A stretch of 36,497 nucleotides of DNA. Source: Rubrivivax sp. Lineage in GTDB: Bacteria > Pseudomonadota > Gammaproteobacteria > Burkholderiales > Burkholderiaceae_C. Under the pieces are notes generated by a model, which was given only the letters and a program-made list of their open reading frames with translations, did not search any database and was not told the DNA's origin. Every line of letters starts with the position of its first letter. Positions within the stretch are counted from its first letter, which is position 1. The translations under genes were made by a program, and so were the position numbers. Of the stretch, positions 22,718 through 30,943 are shown in pieces. The stretch lies in assembly GCA_024641945.1 (NCBI GenBank), contig JAHECD010000043.1:1-36497 (forward strand). The letters are read 5' to 3'.

Positions 22718-22795
22718 GGTGAACTGGATTATCCGCTTCTGATTATCAAGTTGCAGGCTTAGGATGGTCCCGATCTGGACCCGGGAGATACAGCC
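22718..22795. promoter_or_regulatory. Divergent control region between LysR gene and soeA
   Basis: The 78-base gap holds two direct copies of GATTATC, at 22727-22733 and 22741-22747, in an AT-rich patch, followed by GGCTTAGGAT. Repeats about 14 bases apart are compatible with LysR subunit binding, and both promoters must lie here. The -10/-35 boxes could not be fixed with confidence. GGGAGA at 22783-22788 is the ribosome site for soeA. Confidence 0.45.
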
Positions 22796-25747
22796 TTGAC
22801 CACGCATTCCAGTGCACCGCTGCACGACCCGACGGCACCACCGCTGCCCGGCGCCAAGACCGAGGTCAAGACGACCACGTGCTACATGTGCGCCTGCCGC
22901 TGCGGCATTCGAGTGCACCTGCGCGACGGCGGGACCGGCCCCGAGGTGCGCTACATCGAGGGCAACCCCGATCACCCGTTGAACAAGGGCATCCTGTGTG
23001 CCAAGGGTTCGTCCGGGATCATGAAGCAGTACAGCCCGGCGCGGCTGACCCAGCCGCTGCGGCGCAAGGTCGGCAGCGCACGCGGGGCGGGCGAGTTCGA
23101 GCCGATCTCGTGGGACGAGACGTTCGACATCCTCACGCAGCGCCTGGGGCACCTGCGCGCGACCGACCCGAAGAAGTTCGCCCTCTTCACCGGGCGCGAC
23201 CAGATGCAGGCGCTCACCGGCCTGTTCGCGCGCCAGTTCGGCACGCCGAACTACGCCGCGCACGGCGGGTTCTGCTCGGTCAACATGGCGGCCGGCATGA
23301 TCTACACGATCGGCGGCTCGTTCTGGGAGTTCGGCGGGCCCGACCTGGAACGTGCCAAGCTGTTCGTGATGATCGGCACCGCCGAGGACCACCACAGCAA
23401 CCCGATGAAGGCGTCGCTGTCGAAGTTCAAGCGCGACGGCGGCCGGTTCGTGGCGATCAACCCGATCCGCACCGGCTACGCCGCGATCGCCGACGAGTGG
23501 ATCCCCATCCGCCCCGGCACCGACGGGGCGCTGCTGATGGCGATCATCCGCGAGCTGATCGTGCTCGGCCTGTACGACCGCGACTTCGTCACGCGCTACA
23601 CCAACGCCGGGCAGCTGGTGAACCAGGACGGCGCGAGCGACGAGTTCGGGCTGATGATGCGCAACCCCGACGGCGAGATCCACAACAAGCTGCGGCCGCA
23701 CAACTTCTACTGGTGGGACCGCCACAGCGGCCGGCCGGTGGCCGACCACGCCGAGGGCGCCGACCCCGCGCTCTTCGGCGATTTCGTGATGCCCGACGGG
23801 CCGCAGGCAGGAACGCCCGTCAAGCCGTCGTTCCAGTTGCTCGAGGAGCGCGTGCGCGACTGCACGCCGGAGTGGGCCGAGGGCATCACGGGCATCCCGG
23901 CCGCGACGATCCGCCGCCTGGCGCACGAAATGGGCATGACCGCGCGCGACCAGACCATCGAGCTGCCGATCCCCTGGACCGACTGGTGGGGCCGCGAGCA
24001 CAAGAAGGTGACGGGCAACCCGGTGGCCTTCCACGCGATGCGCGGCCTGGCCGCGCACAGCAACGGGTTCCAGACGATCCGCTCGCTCGCGATCCTGATG
24101 TCGCTGCTCGGCACGATCGACCGGCCGGGCGGGTTTCGCCACAAGGCGCCTTATCCGCGCGCCGTGCCGCCAAACGCGCGCCCGCCGAAAGGTCCGCAGT
24201 CGATCAAGCCGAACACGCCGCTCGACGCGCCGCCGCTGGGCTGGCCCGAAACGCCCGAGGACCTGTGCGTGGATGCCGACGGCGAGCCGGTGCGCATCGA
24301 CAAGGGCTTCTCGTGGGAGTACCCGCTGTCGGCCCACGGCCTGATGCACAACGTCATCACCAATGCCTGGCGCGGCGACCCGTACCCGATCGACACGCTG
24401 ATGATGTTCATGGCCAACATGGCCTGGAACTCCAGCATGAATACGAGCGAGACGCGGCGCATGCTGGCGGACAAGGGGCCGGGCGGCGAGTACAAGATTC
24501 CGTTCATCGTCGTCTGCGACACATTCCAGTCGGAGATGACGGCCTTTGCCGACCTGATCCTCCCGGACACGACCTACCTCGAGCGGCACGACGTGATGGG
24601 CATGCTGGACCGGCCCATCAGCGAATACGACGGCCCGTGCGATTCGGTGCGCGTGCCGGTGCTGCCGCCCCTCGGTCAGTGCCGGCCGTTCCAGGAGGTG
24701 CTGGTCGAGCTGGCGGGCCGGCTCGAGTTGCCGGCCTTCACCAACGCGGAAGGCGGCCGCAAGTACCAGGGCTACACCGACTTCATCGTCAACTACGAAA
24801 CCGCGCCCGGCTCGGGCATCGGGTTCCTGACCGGCTGGCGTGGCAAGGACGGCGAGAAGTCGCTGCGTGGCGAGCCCAACCCGAAGCAGTGGGAGATGTA
24901 CGCGGCCAACAATTGCGTGCACCACCACACCATGCCGATCGAGATCCAGTACATGCGCAACTGGAACCAGGGCTACATGGAGTGGGCGCAGTCCAAGGGC
25001 CTGCGGCGCGACAACGACCCGATCGTCATCCACCTGTACTCGGAGTTCATCCAGCGCTTCCGCCTTGCCGCGCAGGGCAAGGGCGATGGGCGCAAGCCGC
25101 CCGAGCGCCTGCGCCAGCGGGTCGAGCAGTTCTTCGACCCGCTGCCGTTCTGGTACGAGCCGCTCGAGGTGCAGGCGAGCGACCGCGAGGCCTTCCCGCT
25201 CGCTGCCGTGACACAACGGCCGATGGCGATGTACCACTCGTGGGATTCGCAGAACGCCTGGCTGCGCCAGATCCACGCGCACAACTACCTGCACGTCAAT
25301 ACGAAGACGGCGCTGGCCGCCGGCATCGGCGACGGCGACTGGATGTGGGTGGAGTCGATGTGGGGCAAGGTGCGCTGCATGTGCCGCCACAGCGAATCGG
25401 TGGAGCCGGGCACGGTGTGGACCTGGAACGCGATCGGCAAGAGCAAGGGCGCTTGGGCGCTGTCCGACGACGCCAACGAATCCGAGAAGGGTTTCCTGCT
25501 CAACCACCTGATCAGCGAGGAGTTGCCCGCCGATGCCGACGGGCGGCGCGCGTCCAACTCCGACCCCATCACCGGCCAGGCCGGCTGGTACGACGTGCGG
25601 GTGCGCATCCGCAAGGCCGATGCGTCGGAGCCGAAGCAGAGCTTCCCGCAGTTCGCCAGCGTGCCGGCGCTGCCGGGCATGGCCGCGAAGAAGCCCGGTT
25701 GGCGTGCGTGGTTCGCCGGCCGGTCCACGCCAGGAGACCAGCCATGA
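22796..25747 (+). CDS. soeA: Molybdopterin oxidoreductase, SoeA-type sulfite dehydrogenase catalytic subunit
   Basis: A 983-residue DMSO-reductase-family protein. TTG 22796 is the start because GGGAGA lies 7 bases upstream. Residues about 27-70 bind one [4Fe-4S] cluster (CYMCACRCGI, then GILCAKGSSG). Mo-bisPGD segments follow: FTGRDQMQALTG, NYAAHGGFCSVNMAAG (Cys160 sits where a Mo ligand is expected), AEDHHSNP, NPIRTGYAAIADEWIPIRPGTDG, and a C-terminal MopB dinucleotide-binding domain (MYHSWDSQNAWLRQIHAHNYLHVN). There is no Tat signal, so the enzyme faces the cytoplasm, as SoeABC does and unlike DmsA or PsrA. In SoeABC it oxidises sulfite to sulfate and passes electrons to SoeB. The CYMCACRCG and GGFCSVNMAA strings match SoeA as I remember it. 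The soeB start overlaps its stop (ATGA). Formate or thiosulfate activity cannot be excluded from sequence. Confidence 0.8.
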   Translation: MTTHSSAPLHDPTAPPLPGAKTEVKTTTCYMCACRCGIRVHLRDGGTGPEVRYIEGNPDHPLNKGILCAKGSSGIMKQYSPARLTQPLRRKVGSARGAGEFEPISWDETFDILTQRLGHLRATDPKKFALFTGRDQMQALTGLFARQFGTPNYAAHGGFCSVNMAAGMIYTIGGSFWEFGGPDLERAKLFVMIGTAEDHHSNPMKASLSKFKRDGGRFVAINPIRTGYAAIADEWIPIRPGTDGALLMAIIRELIVLGLYDRDFVTRYTNAGQLVNQDGASDEFGLMMRNPDGEIHNKLRPHNFYWWDRHSGRPVADHAEGADPALFGDFVMPDGPQAGTPVKPSFQLLEERVRDCTPEWAEGITGIPAATIRRLAHEMGMTARDQTIELPIPWTDWWGREHKKVTGNPVAFHAMRGLAAHSNGFQTIRSLAILMSLLGTIDRPGGFRHKAPYPRAVPPNARPPKGPQSIKPNTPLDAPPLGWPETPEDLCVDADGEPVRIDKGFSWEYPLSAHGLMHNVITNAWRGDPYPIDTLMMFMANMAWNSSMNTSETRRMLADKGPGGEYKIPFIVVCDTFQSEMTAFADLILPDTTYLERHDVMGMLDRPISEYDGPCDSVRVPVLPPLGQCRPFQEVLVELAGRLELPAFTNAEGGRKYQGYTDFIVNYETAPGSGIGFLTGWRGKDGEKSLRGEPNPKQWEMYAANNCVHHHTMPIEIQYMRNWNQGYMEWAQSKGLRRDNDPIVIHLYSEFIQRFRLAAQGKGDGRKPPERLRQRVEQFFDPLPFWYEPLEVQASDREAFPLAAVTQRPMAMYHSWDSQNAWLRQIHAHNYLHVNTKTALAAGIGDGDWMWVESMWGKVRCMCRHSESVEPGTVWTWNAIGKSKGAWALSDDANESEKGFLLNHLISEELPADADGRRASNSDPITGQAGWYDVRVRIRKADASEPKQSFPQFASVPALPGMAAKKPGWRAWFAGRSTPGDQP

Positions 25748-26472
25748 CCCAGTTGGCCCTGGTCATCGACCTGAACGTCTGCGTCGGCTGCCATGCGTGC
25801 GTGACGAGTTGCAAGCAGTGGAACACCTCCGGCAGCGCCGGGCCGCTGGTCGACGAGCACGCCTACGGCGCCGACCCGACCGGCACCTTCTTCAACCGCG
25901 TGCAGACGTTCGAGGTGGGCGAGTTCCCGAATACGCAGACGGTGCATTTCCCGAAGAGCTGCCTGCATTGCGAGGACCCGCCGTGTGTGCCCGTGTGCCC
26001 CACCGGCGCGAGCTACAAGCGCAAGGCCGACGGCATCGTGCTCGTCGATTACGACAAGTGCATCGGCTGCAATTACTGCTCGTGGGCCTGCCCCTACGGC
26101 GTGCGGGAGCTCGACGAGCAGCGCAAGGTGATGACCAAGTGCACGCTCTGCGTCGACCGCGTGCACGACCAGGCACTGCCCGCGGCCGAACGCAAACCCG
26201 CGTGCGTGATGGCCTGCCCGACCAACGCACGGCTGTTCGGCGATGTGCACGACCCCGAGAGTGTGGTCTCGGTGGCGATCCGAGAACGTGGCGGCTACAC
26301 GCTGATGCCCGAGGCAGGCACCTCGCCCGCCAACCACTACCTGCCGCGGCGCAAGAACGACAACCGCATCCATGCGGAACAGCTGGTGCGCGAGGACAAC
26401 CCGCTTCGCGTCGAAGGGCGCGAGCCTGCACAAGACTACGGCGGCCCGCTCGGCGCCGACTGGGAGCATTGA
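25744..26472 (+). CDS. soeB: Four-cluster ferredoxin-like subunit, SoeB-type
   Basis: A 242-residue DmsB/SoeB-like electron-transfer subunit with sixteen cysteines for four [4Fe-4S] clusters: CVGCHACVTSC, CLHCEDPPCVPVC, CIGCNYCSWAC, and the split set CTLC ... CVMAC. It would carry electrons from the molybdenum subunit to the membrane anchor. ATG 25744 overlaps the soeA stop and has AGGAGA 9 bases upstream. No signal peptide, in line with a cytoplasmic complex. The C terminus (YLPRRKNDNRIHAEQLVREDNPLR) is an extension beyond the clusters that probably packs on the partner subunits. soeC follows after one base. Confidence 0.88.
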   Translation: MTQLALVIDLNVCVGCHACVTSCKQWNTSGSAGPLVDEHAYGADPTGTFFNRVQTFEVGEFPNTQTVHFPKSCLHCEDPPCVPVCPTGASYKRKADGIVLVDYDKCIGCNYCSWACPYGVRELDEQRKVMTKCTLCVDRVHDQALPAAERKPACVMACPTNARLFGDVHDPESVVSVAIRERGGYTLMPEAGTSPANHYLPRRKNDNRIHAEQLVREDNPLRVEGREPAQDYGGPLGADWEH

Positions 26473-26473
26473 G

Positions 26474-27409
26474 ATGAGGCCACCCTGGTCGATGATCCTC
26501 TTCACCACGCTGGCCGGCGCGGCGCAGGGCCTGATGCTGGCGCTCGTCGGGCTCGACGTGGCGTCGCAGCTGGGTTCGATGGCGGCGGTGCCGCGGTCGC
26601 TCTTCGTCGCCGGGGCCGCCGCAGTGCTGCTGCTGGGCGGCGCCGGCCTCGTGGCGGCCACCTTCCACCTCGGGCACCCGCTGCGCGCGTGGCGTGCGAT
26701 GTCGCAATGGCGCACGTCGTGGCTGTCGCGCGAGGTGATCGTGCTGCCGGCGTTCTTGGCCACGGTCTTCTTCTGGGGCCTCGCGCACTGGTCCGGCGCT
26801 GCGACACGCGTGCCCGGCGCGCTGGCCGCCGTGCTGGCGGTCGCGCTGTTCGTCTGCACCGGCATGATCTACGCGGCCGTGGCGGTGATCCGCGAATGGG
26901 CCAGCCCGCTGACGCCGGTCAACTTTGCGCTGCTGGGGCTGGCGTCGGGCCTGACGCTGGCGACGGTGCTGGCCGCGTTCGCCGAGCCGGCGCTGTTGCC
27001 CTGGCTGGCCGCGGCGGCGGCCGGTGCCACGGTGCTGGGCGCGATCACCCGCGGCGCAAGCACCTGGCGCAACATGACGCTGGTGCCCAAGACGACGATC
27101 CAGTCCGCGCTTGGCGTGCGCCACCCGCGAATCGTGCAGCATTCGCAGGGCGCCATGGGTGGCTCGTTCAATACACGCGAATACTTCCACGGCGCCAGCG
27201 ACCCTGCGTTGACACGCCTGCGTTGGGGTGTGTCGGTCGCCGCGTTTGTCCTGCCCGCCGTGTTGCTGGCGGGTGCCGGGGCTCGGTTGCCGGCCGCATT
27301 GCTGGCGGCGCTGGCTGTGCTCCAGTATGTCGGCCTGCTCGGCGAGCGCTGGCTCTTCTTCGCCGAAGGCCAGCATCCGCAGAATCTGTATTACCAGCGC
27401 GTGGCCTGA
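26474..27409 (+). CDS. soeC: DmsC-type membrane anchor subunit, SoeC-like
   Basis: A 311-residue integral membrane protein with about eight hydrophobic helices (for example MILFTTLAGAAQGLMLALVGL, LFVAGAAAVLLLGGAGLVAATFHLG, VLAVALFVCTGMIYAAVAVI). FHLGHPLRAWRA near the second helix and the end LLGERWLFFAEGQHPQNLYYQ are hallmarks of DmsC anchors. It holds the SoeA-SoeB pair on the inner membrane and passes electrons to the quinone pool. GGGAG at 26462-26466 precedes ATG 26474; the gene starts one base after the soeB stop. It ends convergent with modE, 67 bases away. Confidence 0.88.
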   Translation: MRPPWSMILFTTLAGAAQGLMLALVGLDVASQLGSMAAVPRSLFVAGAAAVLLLGGAGLVAATFHLGHPLRAWRAMSQWRTSWLSREVIVLPAFLATVFFWGLAHWSGAATRVPGALAAVLAVALFVCTGMIYAAVAVIREWASPLTPVNFALLGLASGLTLATVLAAFAEPALLPWLAAAAAGATVLGAITRGASTWRNMTLVPKTTIQSALGVRHPRIVQHSQGAMGGSFNTREYFHGASDPALTRLRWGVSVAAFVLPAVLLAGAGARLPAALLAALAVLQYVGLLGERWLFFAEGQHPQNLYYQRVA

Positions 27410-27476
27410 GACGTCGCACCGCGCCGGTGTCGCAAGACTGCCGGCCGGCGGATGGCGCCGCGCGAGGGCCCGCGGC

Positions 27477-28268
27477 TCAGCCGTGTGTCGCCACCATGAC
27501 GGCGTAGGCCTTGAAGACGGCAGTGGCCGCGCTGCCGACCTTCAGGTCCAGCGCCTCCACGCCTTCGTTCGTGACGCTGCACGTCACGGCGGCACCGCCG
27601 GGCAAGGTGAGCACCACGATCGACGACACGGCGCCGGCTTCGACACGCGACACCGTGCCCGCGAGCTGGTTGCGTGCCGACAGTTGCCAGCCTGCAAAGT
27701 CGGTCACCAGCACGATGGCCGAGGCCTTGATCAGCGCCAGCGCCTCCTGGCCCTTCTTCAGCTTCAGTCGCTTGGCGGCGGCGCTGGTCATCGTGGCCGT
27801 GATCTCGTCGCCGGACTTGAGTGCCAGCGTCACCTCGGCCGACACGGGGCCGACCGAGAGTGCGCTCACGATGCCCGCGAACTGGTTGCGTGCGGTCGTC
27901 TTCATCGACATTCTCCTGAGCAGCCCGTGCAGGGCCGGCATGTGGGCCAGGCGTGATTCCTGCTCGCGCAGGAAGGCCTGGTGGTCGTGTTGCAGCGTTC
28001 GCCATGCGTCGAGCAGGCCGCGGGCGGCGTCGGTCAGCCGCGTGCCGCCCCCGCCCGCACCACCGGTCGCCGTGTCGAGCAGCGGCTCCTGCGCGAGGTT
28101 GCAGGCGGCATCGAGCAGCAGCCATGCGCCCTTGTAGCTGAGCCCCGCGGTGCGCGCGGCACGGTTGATCGAACCGGTGTGCTCCAGCGCCTCGAGCAGG
28201 CCGAAGAACCGTGCGTCGAGACGCCCGGCGAGCTTGAGTTCGGCGCTGATCAGCCGGCCTTCGCTCAC
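27477..28268 (-). CDS. modE: ModE molybdate-responsive regulator with two TOBE (Mop) domains
   Basis: A 263-residue protein starting at GTG 28268. Residues about 15-100 are the ModE winged helix (FFGLLEALEHTGSINRAARTAGLSYKGAWLLLDAACNL, then GGAGGGGTRLTDAAR). Residues about 124-188 and 197-261 are two TOBE domains with SARNQLAGTVSRVEAGAV-type starts and strings such as AAKRLKLKKGQEALALIKAS, which together bind molybdate. Molybdate-loaded ModE typically represses modABC and activates molybdoenzyme genes. It is the last gene of modABCE, four bases after modC. A perfect palindrome upstream of modA is its likely target. Confidence 0.93.
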   Translation of the reverse strand: MSEGRLISAELKLAGRLDARFFGLLEALEHTGSINRAARTAGLSYKGAWLLLDAACNLAQEPLLDTATGGAGGGGTRLTDAARGLLDAWRTLQHDHQAFLREQESRLAHMPALHGLLRRMSMKTTARNQFAGIVSALSVGPVSAEVTLALKSGDEITATMTSAAAKRLKLKKGQEALALIKASAIVLVTDFAGWQLSARNQLAGTVSRVEAGAVSSIVVLTLPGGAAVTCSVTNEGVEALDLKVGSAATAVFKAYAVMVATHG

Positions 28269-28272
28269 GCCT

Positions 28273-29367
28273 TCATTCCATCAGGGCAACGGTCTTGACC
28301 TGCGCCCAGACAGCGTGGCCCGGCGCGAGCGCGAGCGCGTGGGCAGAGCGTCGAGTCAGCCGTGCCATCACCGGCGTCCCGCCGATACGCACGCGTACCA
28401 GCGTCAAGGCGGCATGCTCGTCGTCCGCGAGCGCTTCCACCGTGCCTTGCATCTGGTTGCCGATGCTGGTGTCGGTCTGCGGCGCGAGCGTGAGGCTGAC
28501 GTCGCGCGCGAGCATGCGCACCCGCACCGCGCGCCCCACCGCGTGGCCGCGGTCGCGTGCCCACAGACTGAAATCCCCATGCCGGCCCGGGCCACCATCG
28601 CCGACCTGCAGGCGCGCGAGCTGCCACGTGGTGTCGCGTTCGGCCACGACCGCGTCGAGCACGACGCCGGCGCTTTCGCCGCGCGCGGTGGGCAGGTCCA
28701 GCCTTGCCAAGAGGTCCGGCAGCGGGCCCTGCGCCACGGCGCGGCCGGCGTCCATGACGACCAGATGACTCGCCAGTTGCGCGACCTCGTCGACCGAGTG
28801 GCTCACGTAGACGACGGGAATCTCCAATGTCTCGTGCAGGCGGGTCAGGTACGGCAGGACTTCGGCCTTGCGCGCGGCATCCAGTGCGGCCAGCGGTTCG
28901 TCCATCAGCAACAGCCGCGGGCTCGTCGCGAGGGCGCGCGCGATGGCGACACGCTGGCGCTCGCCGCCCGACAGCGTGTCCGGGCGACGCGGCATCAACG
29001 CGCCGATGTCCAGCAACTGTTCCACGGCTGCCATGTCGACACGCTGCGCGCCGGCCTCGACGCGGCGGCGCCCGAACTCGATATTGCGCCGCACGTCCAG
29101 GTGCGGGAAAAGCGCCGCCTCCTGGATCACGTAGCCGAGCGGGCGGTGGTGCGCGGGTACGAAGGTGCGGGCGGCGTCGTCTTGCCAGACCTCGCGACCG
29201 ACTGCGATGCGGCCCGATGCACGCTCCAGCCCGGCCAACGCGCGCAGCACCGTCGTCTTGCCACAGCCCGACGGGCCGACCAATGCGCTCACGCCGCGCG
29301 CGGGCAGCGAGAGCGCGATGTCGAGCGTGAAACCCGGGCGCTGCAGGTGGAGCGCAGCTTCGATCAC
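28273..29367 (-). CDS. modC: Molybdate ABC transporter ATP-binding protein
   Basis: A 364-residue ABC ATPase. Walker [10 protein letters not shown] at 32-40, Q-loop [11 protein letters not shown], signature [15 protein letters not shown], Walker [13 protein letters not shown] and H-loop [10 protein letters not shown] are all intact. The C-terminal part ([30 protein letters not shown]) is the TOBE domain that in ModC binds oxyanion and gates transport. It energises molybdate uptake through ModB. The start overlaps the modB stop (ATGA), and modE follows closely. Confidence 0.93.
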   Translation of the reverse strand: MIEAALHLQRPGFTLDIALSLPARGVSALVGPSGCGKTTVLRALAGLERASGRIAVGREVWQDDAARTFVPAHHRPLGYVIQEAALFPHLDVRRNIEFGRRRVEAGAQRVDMAAVEQLLDIGALMPRRPDTLSGGERQRVAIARALATSPRLLLMDEPLAALDAARKAEVLPYLTRLHETLEIPVVYVSHSVDEVAQLASHLVVMDAGRAVAQGPLPDLLARLDLPTARGESAGVVLDAVVAERDTTWQLARLQVGDGGPGRHGDFSLWARDRGHAVGRAVRVRMLARDVSLTLAPQTDTSIGNQMQGTVEALADDEHAALTLVRVRIGGTPVMARLTRRSAHALALAPGHAVWAQVKTVALME

Positions 29368-30074
29368 GGCGCGCGACCCTGCGTGCCATCGTGCTCATCG
29401 GCGCCGACGGCGCGCGCTGGCCGGTTGACGGCATACAGCGCCACCAAGACCACGAGCGCAAAGGCCACCAGGCCGGCGGCCAGCCGGTGGGCATCGTCGA
29501 AGGCAGCGGCCTCGACATGGTCATACACCGCCACCGAGAGCACGCGTGTCGAGCCGGGGATGTTGCCGCCGATCATCAGCACCACGCCGAACTCGCCGAC
29601 CGTGTGCGCGAAGCCCAGTACGCTGGCCGTGAGCAAGCCCGGCCGCGCGAGCGGCAGCGCGACGCTGAAGAAGCGGTCCCAGGGACCGGCGCGCAGGGTC
29701 GCGGCGGCCTCCAGCATGCGCTCGGGGATGGCCTCGAACGCCTGCTGCAGCGGCTGCACCACGAAGGGCATCGAGTACAGCACCGACGCCACCACGAGGC
29801 CGGCAAACGTGAACGGCAGCCGGCCGAGGCCGAGCGACTGGGTCAATTGGCCGACCGGGCCTTGCGGCCCCATCAGCAGCAGCAGGTAGAAGCCGATCAC
29901 CGTCGGCGGCAGGACCAGCGGCATGGCGACCAGCGATGCGGCCACGGGCTTGAACACCGAGCGCGTGCGCGCCAGCCACCAGGCCAGCGGCGTGCCGGCG
30001 ATCAGCAGCAGCACCGTGGTCAAGCCGGCCAGTTGCGCGGTCAGGCGGATCGCGGTCCAGTCGTCGGGCGTCAT
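29364..30074 (-). CDS. modB: Molybdate ABC transporter permease
   Basis: A 236-residue inner-membrane protein with five to six hydrophobic helices and the permease EAA loop ([26 protein letters not shown]) that docks on the ATPase, followed by [24 protein letters not shown], a string typical of Mod[12 protein letters not shown] and [16 protein letters not shown] near the N terminus fit the family. It lies 10 bases after modA and overlaps modC by four bases. Confidence 0.94.
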   Translation of the reverse strand: MTPDDWTAIRLTAQLAGLTTVLLLIAGTPLAWWLARTRSVFKPVAASLVAMPLVLPPTVIGFYLLLLMGPQGPVGQLTQSLGLGRLPFTFAGLVVASVLYSMPFVVQPLQQAFEAIPERMLEAAATLRAGPWDRFFSVALPLARPGLLTASVLGFAHTVGEFGVVLMIGGNIPGSTRVLSVAVYDHVEAAAFDDAHRLAAGLVAFALVVLVALYAVNRPARAVGADEHDGTQGRAP

Positions 30075-30084
30075 CGCGGGCGCC

Positions 30085-30834
30085 TCACGGCCCGTAGCCG
30101 TAGGCGCGGATCAGGTCGCGCACCGGCTCGGTTTTCAGGTAGGCCAGCAGCGCCACAGCGGCCGGGTTGGTGCGGCCGACATTCAGCAGCGCGGCGTCCT
30201 GCCGGATCTCGCCGTAGAGGTGGCCCGGGACCCGCCAGACCGAGCCCACCAACTGCTTGCCGGGCACGCTTACCTGGGACAGCGCCACGAAACCGAGTTC
30301 GGCATTGCCCGTGCTGACGAACTGGTAGGTCTGGCCGATGCTCTCTGCCGTCACGAGCCTGGGCGCCAGCTTCTCTGCCAGCCGCAAGGACTGCAGCGTG
30401 GCCAGGGCCGCGGCACCGTAGGGCGCGGTCCTCGGATTGGCGATGGCCAGGTGCGTGTACCGGCCGGACGCCAGCACGGCCCCCTGGTCGTCCACGAGGC
30501 CGGGCCGTGCGCTCCAGAGCACCAGCTGGCCGATCGCATAGGTGAAGGTGCTTCCGGCGACCGCATGGCCGGCTTCCACCAGGCGCCGCGGTGTCGATTC
30601 GTCGGCGGCGAGCAGCACGTCGAACGGCGCGCCGGCGGCGATCTGGGCGTAGAACTTGCCGGTTGCGCCCGACGAGACTGCAAGCGTGTGCCCCGTGGCG
30701 GCGCCGAAGCCTGCGCCGATGCGGGCCAGCGGCCCGGCAAAGTTGGCGGCGACGGCCACACGCACCTCGCCCGCATGGGCTGAATGCGAAACGCAAAGCG
30801 CCAGCAGCAACAACGATCGACGGAGTGCGGGCAA
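30085..30834 (-). CDS. modA: Periplasmic molybdate-binding protein
   Basis: A 249-residue binding protein. TTG 30834 is the start because GGAGG lies 7 bases upstream and the product then begins with a signal peptide ([21 protein letters not shown]). The mature part shows ModA signatures: [60 protein letters not shown], and [25 protein letters not shown], with the serine and tyrosine positions used for oxyanion binding. It delivers molybdate, and possibly tungstate, to ModBC. First gene of modABCE, controlled from the palindrome 64 bases upstream. Confidence 0.93.
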   Translation of the reverse strand: MPALRRSLLLLALCVSHSAHAGEVRVAVAANFAGPLARIGAGFGAATGHTLAVSSGATGKFYAQIAAGAPFDVLLAADESTPRRLVEAGHAVAGSTFTYAIGQLVLWSARPGLVDDQGAVLASGRYTHLAIANPRTAPYGAAALATLQSLRLAEKLAPRLVTAESIGQTYQFVSTGNAELGFVALSQVSVPGKQLVGSVWRVPGHLYGEIRQDAALLNVGRTNPAAVALLAYLKTEPVRDLIRAYGYGP

Positions 30835-30897
30835 CTGGGGGCCTCCACGCGTGCGGCATCGCGCCGCACGCCAAAGGCACCAGTCTACGGCAAAGGT

Positions 30898-30917
30898 TTA
30901 TGTAGTGGACTACATAA
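30898..30917. promoter_or_regulatory. Perfect 20-bp palindrome upstream of modA, likely ModE operator (Mo-box)
   Basis: TTATGTAGT at 30898-30906 and ACTACATAA at 30909-30917 are exact inverted repeats around GG; on the minus strand it is preceded by CG, giving CGTTATGTAGT. This resembles the ModE half-site CGTTATATA. It ends 64 bases before the modA start and modE is the last gene of the operon, so autoregulation is likely. The AT-rich motif stands out in very GC-rich surroundings. Confidence 0.7.
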
Positions 30918-30943
30918 CGTGAGCTGCAACCCGCACCCGGATG

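Noticed and set aside
22718..25507. A 900-codon extension of the LysR frame upstream through the soeA region on the minus strand
   Set aside because: It is antisense to soeA, low in complexity and has no recognisable domain. The LysR protein starts normally at GTG 22717.
22879..25743. Open frame on the plus strand running through soeA in another frame into soeB
   Set aside because: The part before 25744 is an Arg/Ala/Gly-rich shadow of soeA. Only the last 242 residues, beginning at ATG 25744, are the real SoeB protein.
27417..27429. CACCG-CGC-CGGTG hairpin between soeC and modE as a terminator
   Set aside because: A five-base stem without a T-run is too weak to call, and the surrounding GC-rich sequence offers several equally good alternatives.
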